From Candidatus Woesearchaeota archaeon (GTDB lineage Archaea > Nanobdellota > Nanobdellia > Woesearchaeales > JABGUJ01), in contig JABGUJ010000003.1 of NCBI GenBank assembly GCA_018646625.1, forward strand, positions 1 to 64,000: a stretch of DNA of 64,000 nt, read 5' to 3'. Shown here one piece after another: positions 29,770 to 38,236 of the stretch. Made by a program: the position numbers and the translations under genes. Positions within the stretch are counted from its first letter, which is position 1. Each line of letters starts with the position of its first letter. Below the pieces are notes generated by a model that was not told the origin of the DNA, made no database searches, and was given only the letters and a program-made list of their open reading frames with translations.

Positions 29770-30546
29770 ATGCAAGAGAAGATTTTTAGCATTCTGTTTG
29801 ATGAAGATGAGATAAATTGGAAAGGACTTCTATATGATCTTGTAAAATCAGAAGGTATGGATCCATGGGATATTGACGTTTCTGAGATCTCTAAAAAATA
29901 CCTTGACATGGTTAAAAAACTTAGAGAGATGGATCTTAAAATGTCAGGTAAAGTTCTGTTGGCTGCAGCCATACTATTAAAATTCAAATCTAATCACTTG
30001 TTAAGCCAAGGAATAAACAACCTTGATGGACTATTTGCACAATCTGAACAAGAGGAAGAGATCTGGGAAGAAGTAGATGGTGAACTAGTAAAAGTAACCC
30101 CTGATAGATTGAAAGATTATCAGAACGCAGAACTCATTCCAAGAACTCCTCAACCAAGAAAAAGACAAGTTTCTATTTACGATCTAGTTGATGCACTTCA
30201 ACAAGCATTAGAAGTAAGAAACAGAAGAGTAAGAAGATATGAAGAAGAACCTATGGAGATTCCAGAGAAACAAACAGACATTAGTCAATTAATGCAAGAA
30301 CTTCTATCAGATATTTATGAACACTTTGAAAAAAATCTCACAGAGAAATTAACGTTCCAACAGCTAGTAAAAGACACTAATAGAGAAGCAAAAGTTCTAA
30401 CATTCATCCCACTACTACATTTAACTAATCAAAGAAAAGTCGATTTAGATCAAAAAGAACATTTTGGCGAAATAGAAATCATGCTTAACAAATTTGTAGA
30501 AGAAAAAGAAGAATCTAAAGAAGAAGAGAAACCAGCAGAAGCATAA
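29770..30546 (+). CDS. scpA: Segregation and condensation protein A (kleisin)
   Basis: 258 residues with the ScpA N-terminal pattern (WKGLLYDLVKSEGMDPWDID, then SEISKKYLDMVKKL and KVLLAAAILLKFKSNHLL) and a winged-helix-like C-terminus (KVLTFIPLLHLTNQRKVDL ... FGEIEIML). ScpA bridges SMC heads in the prokaryotic condensin that organises and segregates chromosomes. Neither smc nor scpB is adjacent; instead a LOG-family gene follows with a one-base overlap (TAATG). The Glu/Lys-rich tail is low in complexity. A TATA box lies just upstream and the start is unambiguous. Confidence 0.85.
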   Translation: MQEKIFSILFDEDEINWKGLLYDLVKSEGMDPWDIDVSEISKKYLDMVKKLREMDLKMSGKVLLAAAILLKFKSNHLLSQGINNLDGLFAQSEQEEEIWEEVDGELVKVTPDRLKDYQNAELIPRTPQPRKRQVSIYDLVDALQQALEVRNRRVRRYEEEPMEIPEKQTDISQLMQELLSDIYEHFEKNLTEKLTFQQLVKDTNREAKVLTFIPLLHLTNQRKVDLDQKEHFGEIEIMLNKFVEEKEESKEEEKPAEA

Positions 30547-31196
30547 TGAGTACAATAAATAAACAAAAAAAGAGCATAGGTCCAGGCAAACTAATTCTAC
30601 AAGTAGGAGTTATAGGAAACGCAGGTAAAGAAGAATATCCAAAAAACTGGAAGCCCCATAAAGATGAACTAAGAACTGTCAAAACAATAGGACAACTCTT
30701 AGGAAAAGCAGGTGCAACAGTATTAACGGGCGGAGCACAAGGAATCATGAGTACAGTATCAACAGAAGCAATCAAAGGAGAAAGTATAACTGTTGGTTTG
30801 TTTAATCACTTAGAACAAAGAGGAGCAAGTGAAGAATATACTGTAGGATTAAATACAGGAATGAAAGAAGGAGCATTAGAAAATCTTCTAACCATGTTCT
30901 CAGATATAATGATTGCAATAGGAGGATGCTCAGGAACACTTAACGAACTATGTATGGCGTACCGAAACAAGATCCCCGTAGTTTTACTAAAAGGATATGG
31001 TGGATGGGTAGATAACATAATACCACTATTACATAAAGGAAAATATTTAGACGTGAGAGAAAGAACAGAGTTCTACATAGCAGAGACTCCTGAAGACGCA
31101 GTTAGAACGGCATTAAGAATTGGCAAAAAAAGACTCATAGAAATAAAAAAGAAAGGAAAGAATTTCTACAAGAATACAACAACTACTTCAAAATAG
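30546..31196 (+). CDS. LOG/TIGR00725-type Rossmann-fold protein (SLOG superfamily)
   Basis: 216 residues with the LOG-type nucleotide-binding signature: VGVIGNAG at the start, VLTGGAQGIMSTVSTEA, and IGGCSGTLNELCMAY, which corresponds to the PGGxGTxxE motif. Some LOG proteins cleave nucleotide 5'-monophosphates (as in cytokinin activation) and others bind nucleotide ligands; the role here is unknown. It is translationally coupled to scpA by a one-base overlap, which suggests shared expression rather than shared function. The C-terminus is basic (KKRLIEIKKKGKNFYK). Confidence 0.75.
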   Translation: MSTINKQKKSIGPGKLILQVGVIGNAGKEEYPKNWKPHKDELRTVKTIGQLLGKAGATVLTGGAQGIMSTVSTEAIKGESITVGLFNHLEQRGASEEYTVGLNTGMKEGALENLLTMFSDIMIAIGGCSGTLNELCMAYRNKIPVVLLKGYGGWVDNIIPLLHKGKYLDVRERTEFYIAETPEDAVRTALRIGKKRLIEIKKKGKNFYKNTTTTSK

Positions 31197-31245
31197 CAAA
31201 ACACCCAAACATTTTTATATGTCTTGGCCAAAAAATAATTCTATA

Positions 31246-31971
31246 ATGGATCTAAAAGAGTTAATTCTAAGACTACATGCGCGAGAGCTTAAACCTGACG
31301 GAATAGAACTTGTCAGAAAAGTTGAACTAGCAGAGTTAGATGAAAGTGACCTAGAACTAATGGTATTTAGAAAAGAAGATGATACTGCCACAACTGTTGA
31401 CATAGTTAGAGGAACAACTCTTTGGCGAGAAGGACTTGAAAGATATCCAAAATTCAGAGGAGCAATAGTAAGAAGCGGATCACTTCAAAGAGTTATAGTT
31501 AAAGACTCAGCAATAGTAGATGAAGGAAAAGAAAGAAATTTACTAGAAGAAGGCAGAATATACACAATCCCTGAAGAATTGATAACATCAGGAAAAGTAT
31601 TTGAGTCTTTACTACCAGAAAATGCAATCATGCAATTCTACTTTACAGAAGGCAGAGGACCAGCAAATGTTTTTGGTGTAACAAGAATAACAAGCTTAGA
31701 CCAAATAGTTCCCGGCAGTAGAATTATGATTGACAAAGATGGCGGAATAAACAGCTTTGAAGAAATAAGAGTAGACGAAGCATTAACCGACGAGTTCAGA
31801 GACGAGCCTGCAAGATTAATAACCGCAGGTCATCACAGAGAAGCTTATGCCACACAAGATAGAGGAGTTAGATATATGAGCACAGGGTGGATAGTTGGCT
31901 CAAGACGCATGGCTTTATACCCAGTACCAGAATCACTCGTAAAAACCGGAAACGTATACAGAATAAGATAG
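31246..31971 (+). CDS. Unknown soluble protein, conserved-looking
   Basis: About 241 residues from the ATG at 31246. The ORF could start nine codons earlier, but a TATA-like TTTTATAT at 31213-31220 sits about 29 nt before 31246. The protein is acidic with segments such as YTIPEELITSGKVFESLL, FYFTEGRGPANVFGVTRI and AGHHREAYATQDRGVRYM. There are no transmembrane, signal or Cys motifs. The predicted beta-rich character could suit a ligand-binding or PUA/AraC-like barrel, but I do not recognise the family. It lies between the scpA pair and asnS, each with its own promoter. Confidence 0.6.
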   Translation: MDLKELILRLHARELKPDGIELVRKVELAELDESDLELMVFRKEDDTATTVDIVRGTTLWREGLERYPKFRGAIVRSGSLQRVIVKDSAIVDEGKERNLLEEGRIYTIPEELITSGKVFESLLPENAIMQFYFTEGRGPANVFGVTRITSLDQIVPGSRIMIDKDGGINSFEEIRVDEALTDEFRDEPARLITAGHHREAYATQDRGVRYMSTGWIVGSRRMALYPVPESLVKTGNVYRIR

Positions 31972-31982
31972 AACAACAAAAT

Positions 31983-31993
31983 CTATTTAAATA
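31983..31993 (+). promoter_or_regulatory. TATA box for asnS
   Basis: CTATTTAAATA is centred about 29 nt before the ATG at 32017; the mRNA is nearly leaderless. Confidence 0.55.
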
Positions 31994-32016
31994 ACATACC
32001 CACCACGTTCTTCACA

Positions 32017-33324
32017 ATGACATTTACAAGTATACAAGAAGCTATGAACAAAGGAGACGGAGAAGTTTCCATAAGAGGATGGGTCCACAGAGAAAGAGGA
32101 TCAAATAAAATCAAGTTTATTTCATTAAGAGATTCTACCAACGTAATACAATGTGTTGTAGAGAAAGAAGTTCTTGGAGAAGAAAAATGGGCAGAAACTA
32201 GCCTATTCAAGATGGAAGCTTCAGCAGCAATACACGGTAACATTAGAAAAGATGAAAGAGCACCTACTGGCTACGAAATAAATGTAACAGACTTTGCAAT
32301 CATAGGCAAGTCAGATACATTCCCAATAACTAGAGATCAATCACCAGAATTTTTACTAGATAAAAGACATCTATGGTTGAGATCTCGAAAAATGACTGCA
32401 ATGATGAAAATCAGATCTACAGTCACAGGAGCAATCCACGATTTCTTTAGACAAAGAGGATACTTTGAGTTTACTCCACCTATTTTGCAACCAAATCAAT
32501 GTGAAGGTGGTTCAACTTTATTCGAAGTTAAATACTACAAAGATAAAACATACCTATCACAAACATGGCAACTATATGCAGAGGCAGCAATCTTCGCATT
32601 AGAAAAAGTATACGACATGTCTCCAACATTCAGAGCAGAGAAATCAAAAACATCTCGACACTTAAGCGAATTCTGGATGGCAGAGATGGAAGCCGCATGG
32701 ATGGATTACAAAGAATGTTCAGAAGTTGCAAAAGCAGAACTAAAATTCATTGTTCAACAAGTTCTAGAAAAGAATCAAGCAGAATTAAAAGTGCTAGAGC
32801 GAGATGTTAGTAAATTAACTCCAACAGCAGAAAACAAACTACCTACAATAACATATACTGAAGCATTGAAAATGTTAAAAGAAAAATGCGACCTGGATGT
32901 TGAATGGGGTAAAGATCTTAGAACTGTTGAAGAAGATAAATTGGCAACTTTATTCGACACACCCGTTGTCGTAACACATTATCCTAAAGAAATAATGGCA
33001 TTCTACAAACCTACTGACGACACTCAAACTGACGCACCAGGACCAGTTGCAAAATGTTTTGATGTTATTGCGCCCGAAGGTTATGGAGAAATAGTTGGCG
33101 GAAGTGAAAGAGATACAGACATCGACGAACTAAAGAAAGCACTAGAAGCTGATGGCGAAGATGTGGCCAATTATCAATTCTATTTTGACACAAGACTGTA
33201 CGGCAGTGTTCCACACTCAGGTTATGGTGTTGGTGTAGAAAGAGTTATCGCATGGATTTGCGGATTGGAAAACATCAAAGATGCAATACCATTCCCAAGA
33301 ACTATGTTGAGAAAAGAACCTTAA
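32017..33324 (+). CDS. asnS: Asparaginyl-tRNA synthetase
   Basis: 435 residues, class II synthetase. The N-terminal OB-fold anticodon-binding domain (VSIRGWVHRERGSNKIKFIS) is followed by the catalytic core: motif 1 near FFRQRGYFEFTPPILQP, motif 2 FRAEKSKTSRHLSEFWMAEM, then THYPKEIMAFYKP and motif 3 GYGVGVERVIAWICG. It ligates Asn to tRNA-Asn. The AEKSxTxRHLxEFWMxE segment and PKxxxAFYM-like loop favour AsnRS over AspRS. Having AsnRS means direct Asn-tRNA formation rather than only transamidation. The final codons overlap the convergent substrate-binding protein gene by 4 nt. Confidence 0.9.
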   Translation: MTFTSIQEAMNKGDGEVSIRGWVHRERGSNKIKFISLRDSTNVIQCVVEKEVLGEEKWAETSLFKMEASAAIHGNIRKDERAPTGYEINVTDFAIIGKSDTFPITRDQSPEFLLDKRHLWLRSRKMTAMMKIRSTVTGAIHDFFRQRGYFEFTPPILQPNQCEGGSTLFEVKYYKDKTYLSQTWQLYAEAAIFALEKVYDMSPTFRAEKSKTSRHLSEFWMAEMEAAWMDYKECSEVAKAELKFIVQQVLEKNQAELKVLERDVSKLTPTAENKLPTITYTEALKMLKEKCDLDVEWGKDLRTVEEDKLATLFDTPVVVTHYPKEIMAFYKPTDDTQTDAPGPVAKCFDVIAPEGYGEIVGGSERDTDIDELKKALEADGEDVANYQFYFDTRLYGSVPHSGYGVGVERVIAWICGLENIKDAIPFPRTMLRKEP

Positions 33325-34367
33325 GAGATTCTTTTCATCTCAAATTCTTTTTCTTCTCTATTACTATTCTCAAAACTTATCTCCCCAGTAACTCCAGAAT
33401 ATGAAACAGTAGACAAATACTCAGAAACACACTCCGACTCAACACAACCAAACTCAATCGCATCCAATAATAAATTCATAGCATCATATGCATATGCCGC
33501 AGAAGGCGATGGTTTCTTAGAATAATATTCTTCAAAATGGTAATTAAATTCTAAAGAAGAATTCTCAACAACAGGATATGGATAATACGTACCTTCAATC
33601 TCAGGAAATTCATCTAATAAGATAGGAGTTTCAGTATTTGATGTTGCATACAACACAACAGAATCTAACAAACCCAATTCTTTAGCTTGACGAGTAAACT
33701 GACCTTGAGGAGGATAATAAGCAAACGCACCAAACACAGCATCAACATTTAATGATTTAATTTTCGTCACGACAGACCTATAATCATTTTCATAGGTGTC
33801 AACTGCAAACACTTCAACAACAGTAACATTATTCTCTAAAGAAAATTTCACAAAAGAATTTTTAATCTCCTCAGCCCAATCATTCTGATTATACACGATC
33901 ACAACTCTACTAAGATTAACCAAACCCATATGATTAACAACAGGTTTAACTTCTTGATCAGTTGTCGACCATAAATTAAAATAATACTTAGACGGGATAG
34001 TCACTAAACCAGAAGATGGAGAAACAAAAACAGTAGAATAATCTTTTGCCAACCCGCTAGCAATCTGTCCAAACCAAGTAGGCCCTATAATAAAGTCTAC
34101 ATCATCAAAAGAAACTAACTTCTTAACTGCAGTTACAGTTTTAGGAAAACTAGTTTCACAATCTTCAACCACAAAATCAACATAACTTATATTTCTCTCA
34201 ACTAAAGACAATTGAGCACCAAGCATTTCACTCTCACCCCAAAAAGCACCTGCACCAGTTAGATGAAACAAACCACCAATCTTAATCTTCTCACTTCTGA
34301 CAACCTCACCTGAAACCCCACAACCAACTATCAAAAGTAACAAAGCTAACGCTAACATCTTATTCAT
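33321..34367 (-). CDS. ABC-type substrate-binding lipoprotein (Leu/Ile/Val-binding type)
   Basis: About 348 residues. The signal peptide with lipobox (LLLLIVGC) is followed by a type 1 periplasmic-binding fold: KIKIGGLFHLTGAGAFWGE, FIIGPTWFGQIASGLA, VVIVYNQNDWAEEIKNSF, VDAVFGAFAYYPPQG and YAYDAMNLLLDA. Such proteins bind amino acids, amides or other small ligands for ABC importers. No permease or ATPase is adjacent, so it is an orphan receptor here. The ORF extends 20 codons further upstream, but the ATG at 34367 has a strong SD (GGAGGT at about 34376) and yields the cleaner lipoprotein signal. It is divergent from a TrmB-like regulator. Confidence 0.8.
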   Translation of the reverse strand: MNKMLALALLLLIVGCGVSGEVVRSEKIKIGGLFHLTGAGAFWGESEMLGAQLSLVERNISYVDFVVEDCETSFPKTVTAVKKLVSFDDVDFIIGPTWFGQIASGLAKDYSTVFVSPSSGLVTIPSKYYFNLWSTTDQEVKPVVNHMGLVNLSRVVIVYNQNDWAEEIKNSFVKFSLENNVTVVEVFAVDTYENDYRSVVTKIKSLNVDAVFGAFAYYPPQGQFTRQAKELGLLDSVVLYATSNTETPILLDEFPEIEGTYYPYPVVENSSLEFNYHFEEYYSKKPSPSAAYAYDAMNLLLDAIEFGCVESECVSEYLSTVSYSGVTGEISFENSNREEKEFEMKRIS

Positions 34368-34455
34368 TCTAACTACCTCCGCCCAAACACAACCAAATAA
34401 TAAGAAAAGAAGCATATAAAACATCATTCAGCAGTTACTGTTGAATAATACAAAC

Positions 34456-34464
34456 ATTTAAATA
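34456..34464 (+). promoter_or_regulatory. TATA box for the TrmB-like gene
   Basis: ATTTAAATA is centred 30 nt before the ATG at 34490. The 122-nt divergent region also holds the promoter of the substrate-binding protein and could contain the regulator's operator. Confidence 0.5.
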
Positions 34465-34489
34465 GAAAAAGCACAATATAGGCTTTAAA

Positions 34490-35251
34490 ATGCAAGAATT
34501 AAAAGAAATAGGATTAACAGATGGAGAGATAAAAGTCTACTTAGCATTACTAGAACTAGGTCCATCAACCAATTCACCCATTGCGAACAAAACAAGAATG
34601 CAAGCATCAAGTGTATACTATTGTCTCAACTCATTGATCAACAAAGGTTTTGTAAGTTACGTAATAAAAGCAAACAGAAAAAATTTTGAAGCAAATGATC
34701 CCGATAGCATTCCCGAAATAATCAATGAAAACATAAAGAAACTAGAACAACAAAAGAAAAAGATTAATTCTTTGGTACCAAAGTTAAAACTAAAACAAAA
34801 CTTCGCAAAGAAAAAGAGTCTTGCTGTCGTCTACGAAGGATTCAACGGACTCAAAACAATCTTCAATAACCTAAGACAAAACTTAAACAAAGGAGAAACA
34901 TTTTGTGCATTTGCCATAGGTCAAAAAACAGAAGAAAACAAAGCACTCCAGTTATTTTTTCAACAACACAATAGAGAACTAAAGAAAAAAGGCATTAAAC
35001 TAAAACTGTTATCAGAAGAAAGTTCAAGAAAAATCTTCAAAGAAATGTACGGCTCAAGATTCTTGGAAGGTCAACAAGAACTAAAGTACACAAAAGAAAC
35101 AATACCCTCCGGGGTCACAATCTGGAAAGATAACGTAGTCATTCATGTATGGGATGGCCTAGAACCTATGTCATTTATGATTACAAACCCTCAAGTAGCC
35201 GAAAACTACCAGAAATACTTTGATTCTATATGGGAGAAAGCCTCACCCTAA
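34490..35251 (+). CDS. TrmB-family transcriptional regulator
   Basis: 253 residues. The N-terminal winged helix-turn-helix (ELKEIGLTDGEIKVYLALLE, then ASSVYYCLNSLINKGFVSYV) is the TrmB hallmark, followed by a coiled-coil linker (NIKKLEQQKKKINSLVPKLK) and a C-terminal ligand-sensing domain. TrmB proteins control sugar transport and metabolism genes in archaea. It is divergent from the substrate-binding lipoprotein, so it may regulate that gene; the ligand is unknown. The mRNA is probably leaderless. Confidence 0.8.
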   Translation: MQELKEIGLTDGEIKVYLALLELGPSTNSPIANKTRMQASSVYYCLNSLINKGFVSYVIKANRKNFEANDPDSIPEIINENIKKLEQQKKKINSLVPKLKLKQNFAKKKSLAVVYEGFNGLKTIFNNLRQNLNKGETFCAFAIGQKTEENKALQLFFQQHNRELKKKGIKLKLLSEESSRKIFKEMYGSRFLEGQQELKYTKETIPSGVTIWKDNVVIHVWDGLEPMSFMITNPQVAENYQKYFDSIWEKASP

Positions 35252-35252
35252 A

Positions 35253-35263
35253 CTATTTAAATA
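35253..35263 (+). promoter_or_regulatory. TATA box for the aIF6-prefoldin-ftsY operon
   Basis: CTATTTAAATA is centred 26 nt before the ATG at 35284, which selects that start over an in-frame upstream ATG at 35230. Confidence 0.6.
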
Positions 35264-35283
35264 GGCCACATTTCCAAGAAATC

Positions 35284-35961
35284 ATGCATATATTAATAAC
35301 AGATTTCCAAGGAAACCCAAATGTAGGGCTTTACGGCTTTGCAACTGATGAATATTGCCTACTTGGTAAAGATGTCAGTGAAGAAAAAGCTGAAGAAATA
35401 TCTAAAGTACTGAAAGTTCCAACACACAGAATAAATATTTGTGGAACATCTTTAGTTGGAGTTTTTGTAACTGGAAATACAAATAAACTTCTCGTTCCAA
35501 GTATCGCATTTGAAAGCGAACTTAAAGTCCTAGAAAAATTAAAAATTGATTATGAAGTTATTGAAACAAAATTAACTGCTTTAGGCAACAACATTCTTTG
35601 CAACGATAATGGCGCATTAGTTAATCCAGACTTTCCAGCCACTGTTAAAAAAAGAATCAGACAAGCACTTAATGTACAATTAAAACCAGGCACAATTGCA
35701 CGAATGCATAATGTAGGATCATTATCAATTTCACATCAATCAAAATGCGTAATTCATAGAGACGCAGATAAAGAAGATATGGAAATCATAAGTGAACTTC
35801 TAAACTTAGAAGTAGAACTAGGCACAGTAAACATGGGAAGCCCATACTTGAGATCAGGAATAATTTGCAATAGTAACGGATTCATTGTTGGCGAAAGTTC
35901 AGGAGGACCTGAAATAGCACAACTAGATGAATCATTAGGCTTCTTAGATGAAGAATTATAA
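35284..35961 (+). CDS. eif6: Translation initiation factor aIF6
   Basis: 225 residues with the aIF6 pentein fold. It opens ITDFQGNPNVGLYGFATDEY and has repeated segments such as GTSLVGVFVTGNTNKLLVP, TALGNNILCNDNGALVNP and TVNMGSPYLRSGIICNSNG. aIF6 binds the large ribosomal subunit and prevents premature joining of subunits. The annotated frame can start 18 codons earlier, but the ATG at 35284 has the right homologous start and TATA spacing. It heads an operon with prefoldin alpha and ftsY, part of a gene order widely conserved in archaea; the ribosomal proteins that often accompany it (L39e, L31e, LX) are absent here. Confidence 0.93.
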   Translation: MHILITDFQGNPNVGLYGFATDEYCLLGKDVSEEKAEEISKVLKVPTHRINICGTSLVGVFVTGNTNKLLVPSIAFESELKVLEKLKIDYEVIETKLTALGNNILCNDNGALVNPDFPATVKKRIRQALNVQLKPGTIARMHNVGSLSISHQSKCVIHRDADKEDMEIISELLNLEVELGTVNMGSPYLRSGIICNSNGFIVGESSGGPEIAQLDESLGFLDEEL

Positions 35962-35977
35962 TTATAAGAGGGACAAA

Positions 35978-36391
35978 ATGGCAGAAGAAAACGAAAAAGA
36001 AATGCAACAAAAGTATATGGAACTTCAAATGATGCAACAGCATATGCAACAAGTCCAACAACAGCTACAGAAAATGGACCAGCAAATGATGGAACTTAAG
36101 AACATGGAAGAAAGTGTTGGCGAGTTAAGTAAAGTTGAAGCTGGAAATGAAATTCTACTACCAATATGTTCAGGAGTCTTTGTAAAAGCAAAGATACAAG
36201 ATACTAACGAACTATTCGTAAACGTTGGAAGCGATGTAACTGTTAAGAAAGATAACAAATCAGTTCAAAAAATGATTGTAGATCAAATTGAAGAAATAAA
36301 CCAATACAAAGAAGAGATCAACCAACAAATGTCCCAGATCCAAGAACAATCAGGGCTTATTGAAAAAGAGATTCAAAGTAGAGCAAAATAA
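35978..36391 (+). CDS. pfdA: Prefoldin alpha subunit
   Basis: 137 residues with two long coiled-coil helices (Gln/Met-rich at the N-terminus; IEEINQYKEEINQQMSQIQE at the C-terminus) joined by the beta-hairpin region (EILLPICSGVFVKAKI, then NELFVNVGSDVTVKK) characteristic of prefoldin alpha. With the beta subunit it forms the hexameric jellyfish chaperone that delivers unfolded proteins. The ATG at 35978 is preceded by GAGGGAC as SD; the frame is open ten codons further upstream. It lies between eif6 and ftsY. Confidence 0.9.
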   Translation: MAEENEKEMQQKYMELQMMQQHMQQVQQQLQKMDQQMMELKNMEESVGELSKVEAGNEILLPICSGVFVKAKIQDTNELFVNVGSDVTVKKDNKSVQKMIVDQIEEINQYKEEINQQMSQIQEQSGLIEKEIQSRAK

Positions 36392-36393
36392 AA

Positions 36394-38220
36394 ATGTTTG
36401 GCTTCTTAAAAAAGAAACTCAAGGAAACTGTAGAGAAGTTCTCTAAGGAAGTAGACGAAGAAACAGAAGAATTTACAGAGGAAGAACTTAAAGACGAGAA
36501 AATACAGGAAGAGATTGAGAAAAAAGACAAAGAAGTAAAACCAAAAGTAAAGAAACCTAAAGCTAAAAAAGAAAAGCCAAAGAAAGAAGTTGTTAAAGAA
36601 CCAGAACTCACAGAAACAAAAGAAGAAGAAGAAATCAAAGGCGTTAAGATAACATATTATGTTCACGGCACAACAACAGATAACGAAGAACACCTAGCAA
36701 CAGGACACGCACCTGGTGAGTTATCAGAACTTGGAAAAGAACAAGCAGAGAATCTAAAAGAATTTGCCAAAGACAAAACATTCAACGTTGTATTCTGTTC
36801 AGATCTGAAAAGAGCAATTGATTCTGCAGAATTAGGATTCAAAGATCAATACAAGATAATACAAGACGTAAGACTAAGAGAAGCAGACTACGGAGATCTC
36901 ACTCAAAAACCCTGCAGCGAATTCAAACAAGACATGCCAAAGTATGTCGAGAAACAGTTCCCTAATGGCGAGAGTTATATAGATGTAGAAATTCGAATTG
37001 CAGAATTCTTAAATCACCTTTACGATAAATACTACGGACAACACATAGCAATTGTCGCACATCAAGCACCACAATTAGCACTGGACGTCCTCCTGAAAAA
37101 AAGAACATGGAATCAAGCGATTGCAGAAGACTGGAGACTTAAAAAAGCATGGCAACCTGGTTGGGATTATTTTATAGAAGAAAAAGTCAAAGTTCCCGAA
37201 GCACCAGAATACTCCGAAGACATTGAAGAAAAAGAAGAACCCAAAGAAGAAAAGAAAGGTTTCCTAGGAAAACTCTTTGGAAAGAAAAAAGAAGAGCCTA
37301 AAGAAGAAGAATTACCAGAAGAACCTGTTGAAGAAAAAGAAGATTCTAGTATTTTTGGCAAGTTAAAAGATGTTGTAACAAAGAAAGCAGTTTCTGAAGA
37401 GAAATTCGAAGAACTATTTTTCGATCTAGAGGTTGCAATGTTAGAAAACAATGTAGCGCTAGAAGTCATAGAAAAAATAAAAGAAGACCTTAAGAAAGAA
37501 TTAGTAGACACTAAAGTACTAAGAGGTCAAATACAAGAGATTATAGCAAACACACTATCAAATTCTATTGCAGAACTATTCAAAGTTGAGCCTATAGACG
37601 TTATAGAGAAGATAAAAGAAAGCAAAGATCCATTCGTTATAGCATTTATTGGAATCAACGGTTCAGGTAAGACTACAACAATAGGTAAATTTGCAAAACT
37701 ATGCCAGAACAACGGACTAAAACCAGTAATGGCGGCAGCAGATACATTCAGAGCAGCAGCAATACAACAACTAGAAGAGCATGCAAAAAGATTAGATGTC
37801 AAGATGATAAAACATGACTACGGCTCAGACCCTGCAGCAGTCGGATTTGACGCAATAAAATTTGCAAAAGCCAAAGGATACGATGTTGTATTAATTGACA
37901 CAGCAGGAAGATTACATTCAAATGCAAACTTAATGGATGAAATGAAGAAAATCATCAGAGTTTGCACACCAGATATGAAACTATTCATAGGAGAAAGCAT
38001 AACAGGAAATGATTGCGTAGAACAAGCCACAAAATTCAATGAAGCCGTAGGAATTGACGGAATAATTCTCAGCAAAGTCGATGTTGATGACAAAGGCGGC
38101 GCAGCAATTTCCGTATCACATGTAACTGGCAAACCAATTTTATACATAGGAACTGGCCAAGACTATGAAGACATGAAAAAGTTTGACAAAAACATAATTC
38201 TAGATAATTTAGGAATATAA
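36394..38220 (+). CDS. ftsY: FtsY (SRP receptor GTPase) with an N-terminal histidine-phosphatase domain
   Basis: 608 residues against about 300-400 for archaeal FtsY. Residues 1-80 are an acidic/Lys-rich A-region (FGFLKKKLKE). Residues about 83-262 form a histidine-phosphatase domain: VHGTTTDN (H91), CSDLKRAIDSAE, LREADYGDL, PNGESYIDVE and VAHQAP (H223). A second FGKK linker follows (about 289-315), then the NG domain: GINGSGKTTT (about 420), DTFRAAA (450), DTAGR (502) and SKVDVDDKGGAA (560). FtsY docks ribosome-SRP complexes at the membrane. The phosphatase keeps both His but has Val in place of the Arg of RHG, so activity is uncertain. The frame is continuous and in the conserved eif6-pfdA-ftsY context. 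Confidence 0.9.
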   Translation: MFGFLKKKLKETVEKFSKEVDEETEEFTEEELKDEKIQEEIEKKDKEVKPKVKKPKAKKEKPKKEVVKEPELTETKEEEEIKGVKITYYVHGTTTDNEEHLATGHAPGELSELGKEQAENLKEFAKDKTFNVVFCSDLKRAIDSAELGFKDQYKIIQDVRLREADYGDLTQKPCSEFKQDMPKYVEKQFPNGESYIDVEIRIAEFLNHLYDKYYGQHIAIVAHQAPQLALDVLLKKRTWNQAIAEDWRLKKAWQPGWDYFIEEKVKVPEAPEYSEDIEEKEEPKEEKKGFLGKLFGKKKEEPKEEELPEEPVEEKEDSSIFGKLKDVVTKKAVSEEKFEELFFDLEVAMLENNVALEVIEKIKEDLKKELVDTKVLRGQIQEIIANTLSNSIAELFKVEPIDVIEKIKESKDPFVIAFIGINGSGKTTTIGKFAKLCQNNGLKPVMAAADTFRAAAIQQLEEHAKRLDVKMIKHDYGSDPAAVGFDAIKFAKAKGYDVVLIDTAGRLHSNANLMDEMKKIIRVCTPDMKLFIGESITGNDCVEQATKFNEAVGIDGIILSKVDVDDKGGAAISVSHVTGKPILYIGTGQDYEDMKKFDKNIILDNLGI

Positions 38221-38236
38221 AAAAAGAAAAAGAAAC

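Noticed and set aside
35230-35283. Upstream extension of aIF6 from an earlier ATG
   Set aside because: It overlaps the end of the TrmB gene and the TATA box; aIF6 homologues begin at the ITDFxGNPNVG segment.
37167-37511. Ser/Phe-rich minus-strand ORFs under ftsY
   Set aside because: Shadows of Lys/Glu-rich codons on the coding strand.
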